The notes beneath the pieces are model-generated. The model had not been told where the DNA came from. It worked only from the letters and a program-made list of their open reading frames with translations, and searched no databases. Positions 1 through 11,992 of a DNA stretch of 64,000 bases are shown piece by piece. Position 1 is the first letter of the stretch; each line of letters opens with the position of its first letter. The stretch spans positions 12,310,388-12,374,387 of the forward strand of contig CM034406.1 in assembly GCA_019925095.2 (NCBI GenBank), written 5' to 3'. This DNA comes from Dendrolimus kikuchii (lineage: Eukaryota > Arthropoda > Insecta > Lepidoptera > Lasiocampidae). Made by a program: the position numbers and the translations under genes.

Positions 1-1007
1 ATTCATTTCCATTCCATTATTCTAGTGCAACACAAATTAAACTTAAGACGAAACTAGCAAAAAGCGGTGGTGCTTTAGGAGGGCTCGCGAAGTTTTCTAC
101 AAGTAATATTTTTTTTTTGTTTTTCAAATGTATCAATCACTTCTTTCTTTTCATTGGAAAAAACAAAACTTGGCAAGTAATTTTGATTACTGATAGGGTT
201 TCTTCGATTTGTTGAAATCTTTCATTCTCAACAAAAATCTCTATATAATTCAATTGTTGTCACCAGATGGCGTTAGTAATAGTATTGTCCAGTTAATATT
301 ACACATGTCTTATTGGTTTTATAATTATAGCACATAGATGGTGTTAGGTATACAATAAAATTCTAATTAATAAAATTTGTTATATATTTTTATTATAGAT
401 AACACATCTAGAAATAAATTGAAATTACTATGCCAAAGCCCAAATCTGAAAGTGTAATAGTTTCTCAGTAAACTCTACCACAAGGATCGCTTCGCTCGCG
501 CTGATTATGAATATTACAGAAATTGTAATTTAAAGTGCTACATAACATATTTTAAAACCTATGTCCTGAACATCGTGAGATGCATCTCCGATTATAACAT
601 CTGTTTATATATTATATTTACAAATCTTATCACATATGTAGACTACTCAAAACTTTTGACCTTGCTAAATAATGTAGCAATAAATTATTCACGAACGTAA
701 AGTAACACATGTTATTCCGGCACTGCACTTGGCTGGTATTTGATTACTTTACCCGAAAACAGCTATGTATAATGCCGGCACTTCACTTGGTTTATCATAT
801 TCATGTAGTGTTATCGTTGTATTTGATCAAATATTTGAGGTACCTCACAAATATGCCATCTACGTTGATTTACACTTGGACTAAATTAGCAAAGAACTCA
901 AACATCACCACAGAGTATATTTCTATTTGCTTATAAGGACGCAAACCAAGTGAACAAAATATACAGAGCAATTATATATAGAGTTATGAATGTCAAAGAG
1001 GCAAGTG
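1..1007. other. AT-rich stretch, no gene seen
   Basis: No ORF with protein-like composition and no recognisable RNA gene. A short piece near 480-510 (cgcttcgctcgcgctga) resembles the low-complexity ends of non-LTR elements, but too little is present to classify it. Confidence 0.4.
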
Positions 1008-1012
1008 AGGTG

Positions 1013-1101
1013 TGTAAAAATAAGCCTAAATGGCACTCTGTTGTTCGTGCCTACCCCGCAAGGGAACTGGCGTGAAGTTATGTATGTATGTATGTATGTA
1101 A
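1013..1101 (+). repeat. Dispersed repeat with (TATG)n tail, copy 1
   Basis: The block 'gttcgtgcctaccccgcaag' followed by 'ggaactggcgt' and a TATG microsatellite recurs almost unchanged at 55893-55990, where the tail is TATATG-rich. The microsatellite tail suggests the 3' end of a retroposon. Confidence 0.6.
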
Positions 1102-1314
1102 TTATATATACTATAGGAACATAATTAATTATGTGATAGTTTTGCCAAAATAATTTCAAAAGTGGTGTCTATGAAAGCAGATAAAATTAACATATTCATT
1201 GAGGATGTTAAACTCACCAAGTCTTGTTAGTTCGTTTTGGATAATTGGGGGACATGGGTCAATGCACGGGTTACAAGTCATTGGGATACCTACGAGATAA
1301 TATTATTATATTTA

Positions 1315-1486
1315 GGGCCGATTTTTCAATCAACATATTAAACTTATTTATCAAATACAACACAAATAGATTAAAAATTACAGTTGTGTGAACGAAATAG
1401 TTCAGCTGTTTCACTTTTACATACAGTCAGATTGGTTATAATTTAATCTATGGATAACTTTTGTCTGAAGATTGAAAATTCGGCCC
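1315..1486. mobile_element. PIF/Harbinger-type MITE (172 bp) with TTA duplication
   Basis: Terminal inverted repeats GGGCCGATTTTTCAATC at the left and its near-perfect complement (one mismatch) at the right. A TTA trinucleotide sits directly outside both ends (1312-1314 and 1487-1489). GGGCC-type ends plus a TWA target duplication are the PIF/Harbinger signature. There is no coding capacity. Interior sequence ('agttcagctgtttcactttt') has a decayed relative near 49740. Confidence 0.75.
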
Positions 1487-1545
1487 TTAGAACATTTATT
1501 AAATCTAGAAATTCCAAAGATTGAATACCTCAGAACAAATATGCA

Positions 1546-1672
1546 GTATCAATGAATGAAAACTTTTTATTGTTCACCATAAACTTAAACCTAGACAAGG
1601 ATGGATACATTTGCAATGGACCAGTGGGCGGCCTTATCGCTCATAGCCTGCAATCTATGCAGTAGTATGTAC
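1546..1672 (-). mobile_element. Non-LTR retrotransposon 3' tail fragment (family L)
   Basis: Read on the minus strand it holds the 'gcgataaggccgccc' block, then a spacer, then 'gtgaacaataaaaag' and an ATTC-type tail. The same tail type is seen at 32821-32950, 36128-36250, 43655-43765, 56078-56208 and 62225-62372. It is the 3' UTR of a lepidopteran LINE, with no ORF left. Confidence 0.7.
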
Positions 1673-1855
1673 TCATTGTAATTACAATATGTTACACCCT
1701 CCTTAGACTTTAAAGGTATAATTTTAAGGTTAACCACAGGAACATTCATTATGGTCTGGGAGTCTGATATTATAACCAGCGTGGTCCATTGTATATTACA
1801 TGAACACTTGCTTAGCTCAAGTATGTTGGATATATATGTTTGTGATTGTTTACTG
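1591..1855 (-). other. Open frame of uncertain status ending in a non-LTR tail
   Basis: A frame of about 88 codons is open on the minus strand after a ttttttttaataatcag acceptor-like site. It is phase-compatible with the donor at 2704 (phase 2) but not with the donor at 1914. Its last 20 or so codons and its stop lie in a dispersed non-LTR 3' tail (aligned at 1546-1672). It could be a terminal exon that recruited repeat sequence, or chance openness. I cannot decide from this sequence. Confidence 0.2.
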
Positions 1856-1913
1856 ATTATTAAAAAAAAATGAAAATTGTAAAGCAAATACTAATACTGA
1901 AACACAAAAGTAC

Positions 1914-2020
1914 CTGCGCAATACATATTACAATTAGCCATGGCATTAGAACAGGCAGGTGTGTGGACGACGATCATTTTCAGATTCGAAGGTACACAAT
2001 TTTTGCAAGGGTCATCATTT
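1914..2020 (-). CDS. Tentative next exon of the Alms1-like gene (Cys-rich)
   Basis: Seen: a 107-nt open segment begins after a tatttttacttcag acceptor and ends at a gcgcag|gtactt donor-like site. Its phase fits the phase-2 donor at 2704, restoring an Arg codon. It encodes a short peptide with Cys at DPCKNC, TPAC and ANCNMYC. Against it: the peptide does not look like the usual continuation of an ALMS domain, and splicing onward to the open frame at 1855-1591 does not keep that frame. It may be an alternative or unused exon. Confidence 0.3.
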
Positions 2021-2385
2021 CTGAAGTAAAAATACTTGATGAATTTAACAAAACAATGTAATGGAAGAAGAATACTAAGAATGAAAATAGGGTAATTAAC
2101 AGTCAATTCAACAGAGTTACACTTCACAAACTTTGTTTTTCTTACAAAACGCCATAGTCGCCTAGATTTTATGTTATGACGTCATAACGTAAACTAAACA
2201 AAAAACTCATAAGAATTATTTTTATGGTGATATTTTAAAATAAGACGAACGCAACATTTTTCAATTTTCACTGTTTTATATGAGCATTGTTTCAAAATTT
2301 ATTATAAAATGTTGAAATGTGCCACCGACCCAATTGTATTGTAAATGTAATCCAAGTGCATCCTAAATTTCTAAAGGATGCCAAG

Positions 2386-2531
2386 ACTTTCTTCTCTTGG
2401 GTTTTGATATAGTAAAAATGACAATTAGAGTTTCAACCAACATTTTATTATTTAAAATATATGTTTTAGACCAAATCAGTCAAAACATTAAGTTGGTGTG
2501 CATCTATATCAAAACACAAGAGAAGAAACAT
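2386..2531. repeat. Inverted repeat, about 25-bp arms
   Basis: 'tttcttctcttgggttttga' and onward (2387-2411) pairs with 'tatatcaaaacacaagagaa' and onward (2505-2530) with one or two mismatches and a loop of about 93 nt. It lies in the presumed 3' intron of the Alms1-like gene. Probably a decayed MITE; no target duplication could be defined. Confidence 0.6.
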
Positions 2532-2703
2532 TAGTGGTGTCACCGTTTTTACTGGGTGATTGTCATTCCCAGTATACTAATTCCATGCAGTTTATGCACG
2601 AAGTCGCGAGCACAGCTCTTTCTAAATAATAAATGAAAAGCCTTATATTTCGGACCTAAGTATCTATGCATATGTAAAATTAAATATTTTGTGGAAAACT
2701 TAC

Positions 2704-5700
2704 CTAGACTCACTGATATATTTCAAGCAATTCTGCCTCTGAGAGCATTTCTCGACAAAATCAGGTCTATTCCTTTCCAAATAATCTCTTATAGTGCAAG
2801 CTGGACTTCTAGCTCTAAGTTCCCCAGAACTAGACATCTCACATTCATTTGGCAAACTCCTTGATCTATGACTTTTCTCACACCTGGGACTTTGAGCCAT
2901 TGTTATTTTCTGCTCAATTTTACAAGCAACTTCTTTAAATGGGGCTTTCTCCAGTTTCTTATATCTAGAAGGCACTTTAACTATAATATTTTTTAAAGGT
3001 TGGCATTCATTGTGCACCGTTTCCTCACTTATCAAACTCTCTGAAGTTTGAATTATTAGATTGTATGCAACAGGTTTCTTTGGTTTATCATTCTTTGGCT
3101 TTTTGCATTTATGGACTCTGCATAAGCAATGATGTGGCCTTCGGCATTGGTCACAGTGAGCAGATGTACTGCTGGAAGCTTCACACATTTTCCCACTATA
3201 AGACTTACACCGTTTCTGATGATATCTCTCACATTCTTTTTTAATCTTATTCAAGACTTTACAAGTCACTGAATCAGTAGAAGTTTCTGGAAAATCTGTA
3301 GACGTTGGAACATCTGAAGAGTCTGTAACAGGCTTTACTGTCTTTTTCTTTTTGGCAGTTAACTGAACTGCTTTGTCTACAAATATTTTTGTTTGACAGG
3401 AAACACAATGGTTTTCGATTTTGGATGCCTTTCCAGACTCAATATTGCTTTCTTTATTATCTGGATTATTGCAATTGCCACAGTCTTTAGTCACTTGTGT
3501 ATTATCTGAACTGTTTCCACAATCCTTATTTACCTGTTTATAATCAGAACTTTCATCAGTATCCAGGAGATAGTTTAACACAGTTACAATCTCTTTGAAA
3601 CACTTCTTTCGTTTGTTCTTTTCGATATCAGTTTTAGAATACCGTTTTGTTATGTCCTTTATCATATTTAGTACTGGGTCATGGGTTAAAGATGCATCTG
3701 TCACAATATGTGCTTCTGTAGAACTTGCAATGTTTAATATAACATCACCATGCAGTTCCTTATCCAAATTGTGTGTTGATTTAACAGTATTGTTGGTATT
3801 TCTACAGTTTTCTTGGGAATTTGCTTTAGTGTTAGCACTAGTTAAACCTGTCGTTTTCTTTTTGAGATCACAGCTTGTTTTATCGTAATCTGATATACTG
3901 CATTTACCTAAACATTTTGAGTCTTTGGAACAATCACAAATACGTATAGGCTTTATTTCATTGAGGTCTAAAGTGTTAGGTGTCTCTGAAGGCAAATCTT
4001 TTTGAGTTCCAATATCTTTTGTACCTATAACATTTTTTGCAGGACTTTTCTTTGAGTCTGATATATCACTTTTATCGTCATATAAAATTTTAAATGTTTC
4101 TTCTTTTATAGTAGAATCACCAATTATCTGATGATCTGAAGTGATATCTGCGGGATTATACTCCATCTCCTTTCGATTAGTATCTATGATATAATCATCT
4201 TTCATTTCTCCACAAACTCCTCTACATTTAGTCATTTTTAAAGCACACCCACATGGGCATACCCCATTAAAATTTTCAGTTAGATTACTTTGGACTCCAC
4301 ATGATTTAATATCTATATTATCTATATTTTTTCTGGGAGCCTGTTTTTCTTTGTATTTATTAGTGTGTTGAGATTCTACATTAGAAAAAAAATCACATTG
4401 GGAAATATTTATATTTTCAAGCATTTTGGTGTCTGTATTGGATCGTGGGAAATGCTTTATTTTATCTTGTGGATGTGTATTAAATTTGTTTCTCGGTACC
4501 TCAAATGTGCTAGCCATACAAGATACTTTAAAAATGTTTTTATCTTCTTTAGCTAATATTTTATGGCTGTTATAATCAATCTCGTCATTCAATGTGTCTA
4601 TGTATTCTTGAATTGGATTATCATCTTGCACTGCTTTGGAACATTCTTCAATCAAAGATGTAGATTCTTCGATCTTATTGAGCTTTTCAGTCTCAATACC
4701 CTGATTTATCAATTCACTTTGCTTCAGTTCTGAAGCTTGCATATTTGAACCAATTGTTACCATTAACATCATATTTGTACCTTGTATAGGTATTGTGAAA
4801 TTATCAGGAAAATTTTCGTTAGTCAGAGGAACATCACCTTGGTGTCTAAGATTGATATTGTCAATTTCAGATTGTACTTTGTTTAAATTAGTAACTGAAT
4901 GGAGTTGAACGTCCTTTAAATAGGACTGCTTGAAGTTTTCATTACTTGTACAAGCTTCAACATCACTTTGAACTTCACGATTCCTAGAATCTGTCTCTGA
5001 ACTATGTCTAGAAACTTCTCTACATTGCTCAGTTACCAATTTGAAACAATCTTTATCACTAAGTATATTGATATCGGATAAACATGGGTCTGATATTTGA
5101 GGATTAATACTTATTTCCGTCTGCACAAATCTAGTAGATTCATATACCACTAATTTTTTGTTCTGAATCTCACTACATTGTTCGACTTTGCTATTTTTAA
5201 TGTTTTTTTGGCTACTAAATGATGCTATACTTCGATCACTTGATTTACCACAAAGCATTTTCAACAAAAAGTTAGTTTGAGATGATTTTGAAGGCTTTTT
5301 TACTGAAATATTATCTGAACTGCCACTATCTACTGATTGTGCATATTTATTATAACCATTGGAACAAGATGCTTGATAGAGTTGATCAATATTTTTGCTT
5401 GGTGGTTTATTATTTCCACATTCCGTCACAACTTTATCTGCAGGATAATAAGGCATATTATCAGATTGAACGCCTCTATTAGTTAAACGAGAACATTTAT
5501 AAATCAAGTAATTATCAGGAATTTCCTCTGAAATCACTTTTTTATCACACAAACAAACATATTTTACATCTCCTGTTACAAGGTCTGATACAAAATGTGC
5601 AACATTTCTACAAGGTTCTTTCATCATTATTTGAGATCTAACATGGTTTTCAACTTGATTACTGGATTTGTCTTGTGGTACATCTCCAATATGTACTTGA

Positions 5701-8700
5701 GTTGAACTGCCAGTGACACCTTTAATGTTTAAAGAATGATGTGGACAACAGCAATAATGATCTCTTTTACTTGTTCCTGCTTTACTTAATTCACCAACAT
5801 CACTTTGCGGGCGCTTCTTTTGATTTGATTTCTTACTTTGGTTCTCAGAGTGACCTGATGAAAGAGTAAAAACAGAATGACTTCTTTGACTTCTATTGAA
5901 TCTTTCATGACCAAAATTTGAAGAACCTTCCAGTTTACTAGCGTCCCCAGATCCATCATCATAATTATTTCTAGTCAAATCTTGCATTAGATCCTTCATT
6001 CTATTATTGATCTTGTTTTCCAAATGTGGTGGTACTCTGAAAGCTGAATTTGAACTCCTCAGTTTCTGCTTCAGCAAGACTTCTTTATCTCTCAAGTGTT
6101 TTTTATATGCTTCTTCCTTTTTAAGAGCCTCTAAATATTTTTGATAAAGTTCTTCTGATGATGTCTTAACAAAACCATTATCAGAAGATATCTTTTCTCT
6201 ACTAGATGCATCTGTTTCTGTATTTGATGTGAGTAAAGATTTTACAAGGTTAGAGGTGAAATATTTGTCACTATTTGTTGCCATTGGGAGATTAGGTGCA
6301 CTCTGAGATGTTGATGCTATAGCATTTGGATTAAACTTATCCATTCTCAATATAGATTTTTTTGGCCTTGTTTTCCCTTTATCCAAAGTGTTTCCATTAG
6401 AAGTACTTGTTGTTGGGTTACTTTCTCGTAAACCGATTTCCTTACTTTTGAAACTCAAACCAGACAAAAAATCTGTGGTACTATCATCATCTCTGTATTT
6501 TGAATTGACTAATCTTTGAATTACTTCTTTAATGAGTTTTGTTTTGAGATTATCATCATTATATTTTTGTTGCATTGCTGCTTTCAAGAGATCAATACTC
6601 TTTTCTAAATCTTTTTTGAAGGAGTGTTTAGAGCCCTTACTGGAATCCGTTGTGGGTAATCCACTTGATTCTAAGCTAGATTTGTTACCAGCAGCATTGA
6701 CTGTTTTGGATTGGTTAAGTTTCAAATGATTCTGATTATAAACATGCCCAGGCATATATTCAAAACTTTCAGCTTCAGATAACTGTTCACCAGACCTGTC
6801 AAGACCTTTATCTTTACTCTTTTCACAATATAATTTCTTTTTAGAATTTACCTTTTTTCTAACAACCCTTACTTTTTTGCGTCTGTTCCGTTTTCTTAAA
6901 GTGTTTAAACTCATTATAACAGGCATTTTTTGTTGCAAGACTTCTATTTTATGTGTATCAGAATTTCGTGATCTGTCTTTGGTTTTAACTAATGTTGATG
7001 TTTGTATTTCTTTGTCAATTTTTACTTGAGGTGTGGTTTCAGTCACCACTGATACCTTATCAGGTGATTTTTTGACATTTACATCTTTTGTAACATTTTC
7101 AACTATGACATCACAATCTTTTTGCACATTAAAAGATATATGTTTCGTTAAATTAACATTAACTGAATGTGATGGATTACTATCATTATTTTGAGGAAAA
7201 TTAACTTCGACAAAATCAACATCTTTTTTATAGATTTTAGTTTTCTTCGCCATACCCTTTTTGGATTTGTATTTATTGTCATTTTCATCTAGAGGAGTAG
7301 AATGAGCTGTAGGTTGACCCAATTGAGAGCTTTTTTCAGCATCATTGTTAGAATACTGTTGCTTTAATGCAAGTCTCTCTAAAGTACTAAGACTAGATGC
7401 TGAATTTTTTCTATCACTCTCATTAGCATAGCCAACATCACCTAAAGAATCCCATTCAAGTTTACGTTGTGATGTGATGCTGCTTGTTGGAGAACGTGGG
7501 TTAATTGATGTATCTAGTAAAATGTCCAATGCTACAAATTAAAAGAAACAATTTTGATCAGATATGAGACACAAGATTGATAATAACATTATAAATAAAA
7601 AACTTACATGTCTGTTTGTTATCCTGTTACAAAGTAAGCCCCTGAACTATTAAGATTCTAAACATTGGATACTATATCCCGAAAAATTCCTAAGTAATAT
7701 GTATGAAAGTTACACTAGTGAAACATAAAGAAATACCTTAGTATCTAATATATAAAAATACTAGCGGCCCCGGCAGACGTTGTCCTGCCTTTAAAAAATA
7801 AAATTCTAGAACCCGATCCCAGAGCCACGTATCGGTTCTAATTGCGAATTTAAACCATCCGGGTACCCACTCAAACACACAAAAACAAAATCACCAAAAT
7901 CGCTCCAGGTGATTAGGAGGATTCCAGAACTCGATCTCAGCGCCACCTACCGGTTCTAATTGTTACTCTAAAAGAGTAATATATATTTTTTTATTCTAAG
8001 TCATGACAAAATGAGATTAAAAATCTTGCCAAAAAATTAAAGTTTAGAATTAACAAATAAAAAATAGGGGTTGATCGTAGAGGGGTGAAAATTTAGAGTT
8101 GTATGTATTTTTTAATGCTGTATCCTAAAAAAAAAAAAAATTTCTGAAAATTAAAAAACATTTTTTTGGGGGTGGACACCCCTTATCACTTAGGGGTTTG
8201 AAAAATAGATAGTAGCCAATTCTCAGAGTTACTGACTATGCATAAAAAATTTCATAAGAATCGGTCTAGCAGTTTCGGAGGAGTATGGGAACGAACATTG
8301 TGACACGAGAATTTTATATATAAGAAAATTCAATATAAAAATAAAAATCAATTTGTTTAGATAGTTGTTTCCTCTTTATAATTCATACAATTTTGACTGA
8401 TTTTCATGGAATTTGGTATACAGGTACTTTTAGAACAACTAAGAACACAGGTAACTTTTATTCTACAAAACAAGGATTACTTCAATATAAGGCACCCAAC
8501 ATTATACAGAGATAATCCCATGAAAGTAATACTAAATGTTAGTCCATAAAGTCCAACTGTAGGGTTCATGCCTCCCCATTATTAAAGTTGGGAATGGACA
8601 GTGTACCCATATCAAACATCATTTGAAATGTAAGTGTGTTATTGCATGAGTTCAGCAGACAGGCAGACGGCCCACTTGATGGAAAGCGGTTACCATCGCC

Positions 8701-11431
8701 TATGGACATTTGCAACAGCAAAATTGCTACAAATGCGCTGCTGCTCTATTAAGGGAGACTGGAACCTGGTCACTAATGCCGGAACACAACTCAAGGTTGT
8801 TATGGCGGCATACTCTAGACGAGGGGTGGTAGCCATCCAGTCGGGTAAATACCCTACCACCTGGCTGTGGGTTAGCCATTAAGCTACCATGACTGACGAA
8901 AAAATAAAGATTAATTATAAAATAAAACTTACACTTGTGTGATTGATTATCATCAGATTTTTCATACTCATAATCAGGCTTTTTGACTATGTCTTCAACA
9001 CCATCATCTACAATGATTGGTGGAGACTTAGCTGGTGATTCTGGGTTGCTCTTAGTTTTTGTATTTTCGTCCTGGAAACACAATAAGGTCTACAATCATT
9101 TCACTTTCTAAATAACAATATCTGTCAATGTAAAGTCAAATCAAAAAGTACATTCTAGTTTAGGATCTCTTGTTGCTAAAACTACATAGTGTGAATCTTC
9201 ATAAGTAGTCACATATGACTGGATGATACTAGACTATTCAAATTCTTCATTTGCACAAAACATGATTACACATGTGAATATGTACCAGTACAGCATGTTT
9301 GCCTCCTTAGAGTTGACAAAGGAGATTTTTGGGCTAAAGAAATGTAATGAGTTGAGATATGTTTTAAAAAAGTGTTACACTTTCCTATTACAAAACAAAA
9401 AACATCTATCCTAAATTCTATCTGGAAGACAAGAAAACTTAAAGATAAGGTCTCAAATAAAATAAATTATTGCTAACTATAATTGATTTATTTAAATGAA
9501 TTTCAACAATTATTGATATAAAAAAAACTTATACTACACAATTAATTTATTCAAAATATCTAAACCCTCTACAATTATAAAAAATATGAACTAATTAAAA
9601 AGAAATCTTAATATCACTGTTTTTTACAATCTAGGCTTCAGAATGAATTAAAGTATATCCATCTCCTTTACATATTGAGGCAGCAGTGTGTTTTAATTAA
9701 TGTGACACAGTGAACCAATATAAACAACAAATCATTGTCATAAAATTAGAAATAAGTATGACTAAATTACAAAATTGAACTCAATATCTTATTTGCATAA
9801 ATATAGTATTATAAAGTATAATAAAGATATTATGCAATGCAGAGCCATTATGCAATATAAAGGAATTACAATACATTCCATCACAATGACATAGTTTTGT
9901 ATTATGTACTCAATCTTATGTATAGGAAAATTAACAATAAAGTTACATTTTTTCCTTTTACTTTTTTACTATGATAATAATGTATCATGGCTGGTAATTA
10001 TAACCACAACACATATACTTTCAATTGCAAGTAACAAACTGCATATAATTTTTAATCACTTTCTTATAAACTTCAGTGTCAATCTCATTTTTTGATATTT
10101 TTTTATTTATTTGTATTTAGTGTAAAAATCCTAATTAAATAAAAATTTAGAATCCCATTTTAGTTTCAAAAAATGGCCACAAAATTAGGAATTCTCACAC
10201 TAACTTTATCATTTATAGCTGGTGGTGATTAATGACTGGTGGTGGATAAAGTAAAGTAGTTTAATGTTAACAGGAGGATCACAAGATCAACAAATTAAAA
10301 TTATATATAAATAAAAACTGATATTACTGATGAGGTTCAGCACATTTAGACTTGTTATCTAGGTAAAGGTTGATTTTTGACCCAGCTACTGACTCAGTAG
10401 TGCTGTACTAACTTCAAATCAATTTATATGATGCCAGCATGAAGTCAGCGCTAGCTTCCTTTGAATTTGAAGTCAGTGGCTGCATCAATGGAAATAGGCT
10501 TTAACAATCACTGTCAGATTCAAATATTACTGAACAAGTTAAATAAGTTTAGTAATCAGTATCTTCCTGGCCATCTAAGGCCACATTCAGTTTATATTTA
10601 GCATTCACTACTTTTATTGTTATTTCTGGAATAAAGCTTGTATCAGTTGTGTAACTATCCTTAACCAATTCTGTTATGTATGTGGTGAATAGAGTAAAAT
10701 GTAAACAAAGAAACATAAATAACTTTGTAAAGAGTGTTTATACTGTATTTCTAATTGAAACATATAGATCAAGACAAGGAAGGAACATTTACAAAAACAT
10801 TAATACCTTAAGCTATACCCTCCCCCTCCACCCCGCACTACCCCTACCATTACTTAAAATAAAGGTGCCCTATATCTATACCCCACCCCAAGGAAGATCT
10901 TCATTTTTGGTTTAAGAGTAAGACAAACTCAAGAACAGAGTAAAAGATTTTAGCATGATGTCTATGATTTTGAGTTTTTTCAAAGAAAAATAGAATGTTA
11001 ATTTGTTATCTAACTAATGAAGCCCACCTAAGCCCCTCAGTGAAAACATCATCCGTTCCTCTGAAACTGGGAGTCCCGAGTGTACCTGTCGAAGGGATAT
11101 GAATTTATATATTGTAGGAAAACCTATTTACCTGTGAACTAGATGGTTCTGGCAGGGAACACCTGATAGATATCCGACACAACTCCTGCGAAGACTCACT
11201 TTTCTTTTCACCAGAATCAGATGAATCCTCTTGGATCTTCATTTTTCTCCAAAATGACCCAGTCGGATCCTTCAAGTCATTTTGGGCTGTCGATAAAGAA
11301 AAATATTGCTCTAAATCTCGCTTTCTACCAAACTTTTTGTAGTAATCCAATATTAGTTTGTTGACAGCTGAACGAGTATCGTCTTCTTCAGTCATTAGAA
11401 CCGCACCTGAGTCAATTCCATCATCTTCCAT
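2704..11431 (-). CDS. Alms1: Alms1-like centrosomal protein (ALMS motif), three coding exons, 3' end unresolved
   Basis: Seen: coding exons at 11431-11132 (100 codons, ATG start), 9071-8933 and 7531-2704. All have GT-AG borders (cag|gtaaat, agt|gtaagt, ag|gtaagt donors) and matching phases (0, 1, 2), giving at least 1755 residues. The long exon opens with a Leu (TTG) codon after its acceptor, so it is internal, not a start. Features: KLEWDSLGDVGY near residue 170; a charged helix (EELYQKYLEALKKEEAYKKH) near 600; long low-complexity Ser/Lys/Asn-rich stretches; several Cys clusters; and at about 1727-1756 TIRDYLERNRPDF...QRQNCLKYI. The last matches the start of the ALMS motif (RPDF, then a basic helix) found at the C-terminus of ALMS1-family proteins. 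Known: the family sits at centrioles and basal bodies, and fly Alms1 proteins act in centriole duplication. Inference: centrosomal role. The rest of the ALMS domain must lie in downstream exons that I could not fix. Most of this protein is poorly conserved, so the call rests on the C-terminal motif and overall architecture. Confidence 0.75.
7761..8325 (-). mobile_element. Non-autonomous Helitron in intron 2 of the Alms1-like gene
   Basis: Read on the minus strand it starts TCTTATATATAAAATTCTCG and ends with the hairpin GGCAGGACAACGTCTGCC, a short spacer, then CTAG followed by a host T. Helitrons have TC starts, a 3' hairpin a few nucleotides before CTRR, and no target duplication. The 3' hairpin-CTAG end recurs at 14416-14445 and 26046-26074. 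No Rep/helicase coding is present. The 5' neighbour is T rather than the usual A. Confidence 0.7.
8640..8880 (-). mobile_element. Family-A retroposon copy
   Basis: One of about a dozen copies of a roughly 300-bp unit in this window. In sense orientation it begins TCCGTGCAGGAACGGAGAAA, passes through 'gtcgtaagaggcgac' and 'caggtggtagggcatttgcc', and ends 'ctgcaataaa' plus a poly-A tract. That architecture is a SINE or the 3' end of a LINE. This copy lacks the first 60 bp or so. Open frames across it are incidental. Confidence 0.75.
9072..11131 (-). other. Intron 1 of the Alms1-like gene
   Basis: Bounded by donor cag|gtaaat (11132/11131) and acceptor tttccag|gac (9072/9071). AT-rich with no coding signal. 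At about 10810-10875 it carries a C-rich block (ccctccccctccaccccgca) whose reverse complement recurs at 16635-16695, so this is a small dispersed repeat. Confidence 0.6.
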
Positions 11432-11992
11432 ATTTACAAAATATAGACAAAATGATCAAAATCATGAGAGCGATTGAATAATATTTTTTTACGTTAAAAA
11501 CCAACAACAAACGACATATTTGAAATTTTAAAATCAATTGCCAAATTGCTACAACTACTAGCACTGCTGCATGTCAAAGTCAAATATCAAAACAAAACAC
11601 CGTCAATATATTTTAATATTATCTTATGACCTGGTAACAAAAACTTTAAAGCTAAGGACCTTGATTTATATCGTTGCCGTCTTGACAAATCAAATTCGAT
11701 TTTAGCGTTTTCCAAGTTTACTGTAGAGGTTATTCTCGCAAACAGATGAACGGCATACAATACATTATGGAAATTGATAAAAATGTTTGCAAGCCAATGC
11801 TTTACCAGCCTCTAGATGGGGTAGTAGAGATGCGAAGATAGGATAGGATCACAGATCATAAAAACACAGGAGATATGGCAAGGAGGCGTGTCGCTTGCGA
11901 ACGTATCTGGCCGCAAAGCGGCTTGATGCCAGTTTCGGTTGTTAGTCGAATATCAACTTGCGACGTCTTTACATCTCACGAATTTTGAAATA
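11432..11992. promoter_or_regulatory. Probable shared (divergent) promoter region
   Basis: The Alms1-like ATG (minus, 11431) and the THAP ATG (plus, 11993) face away from each other across 561 bp. No TATA box is obvious near either start. Inference only: short divergent spacing often means a bidirectional promoter, and transcript starts would be needed to confirm it. Confidence 0.4.

Noticed and set aside
923..1159. 78-codon minus-strand frame
   Set aside because: Its middle is the dispersed 'tgcctaccccgcaag' repeat and a microsatellite, also translated at 55661-55990.
8634..8882. Open frames over family-A copies (also 31682-31993, 35374-35736, 43995-44414, 57366-57722, 61701-62027)
   Set aside because: The same peptide pieces recur wherever the repeat occurs, on both strands; they are repeat translations, not genes.
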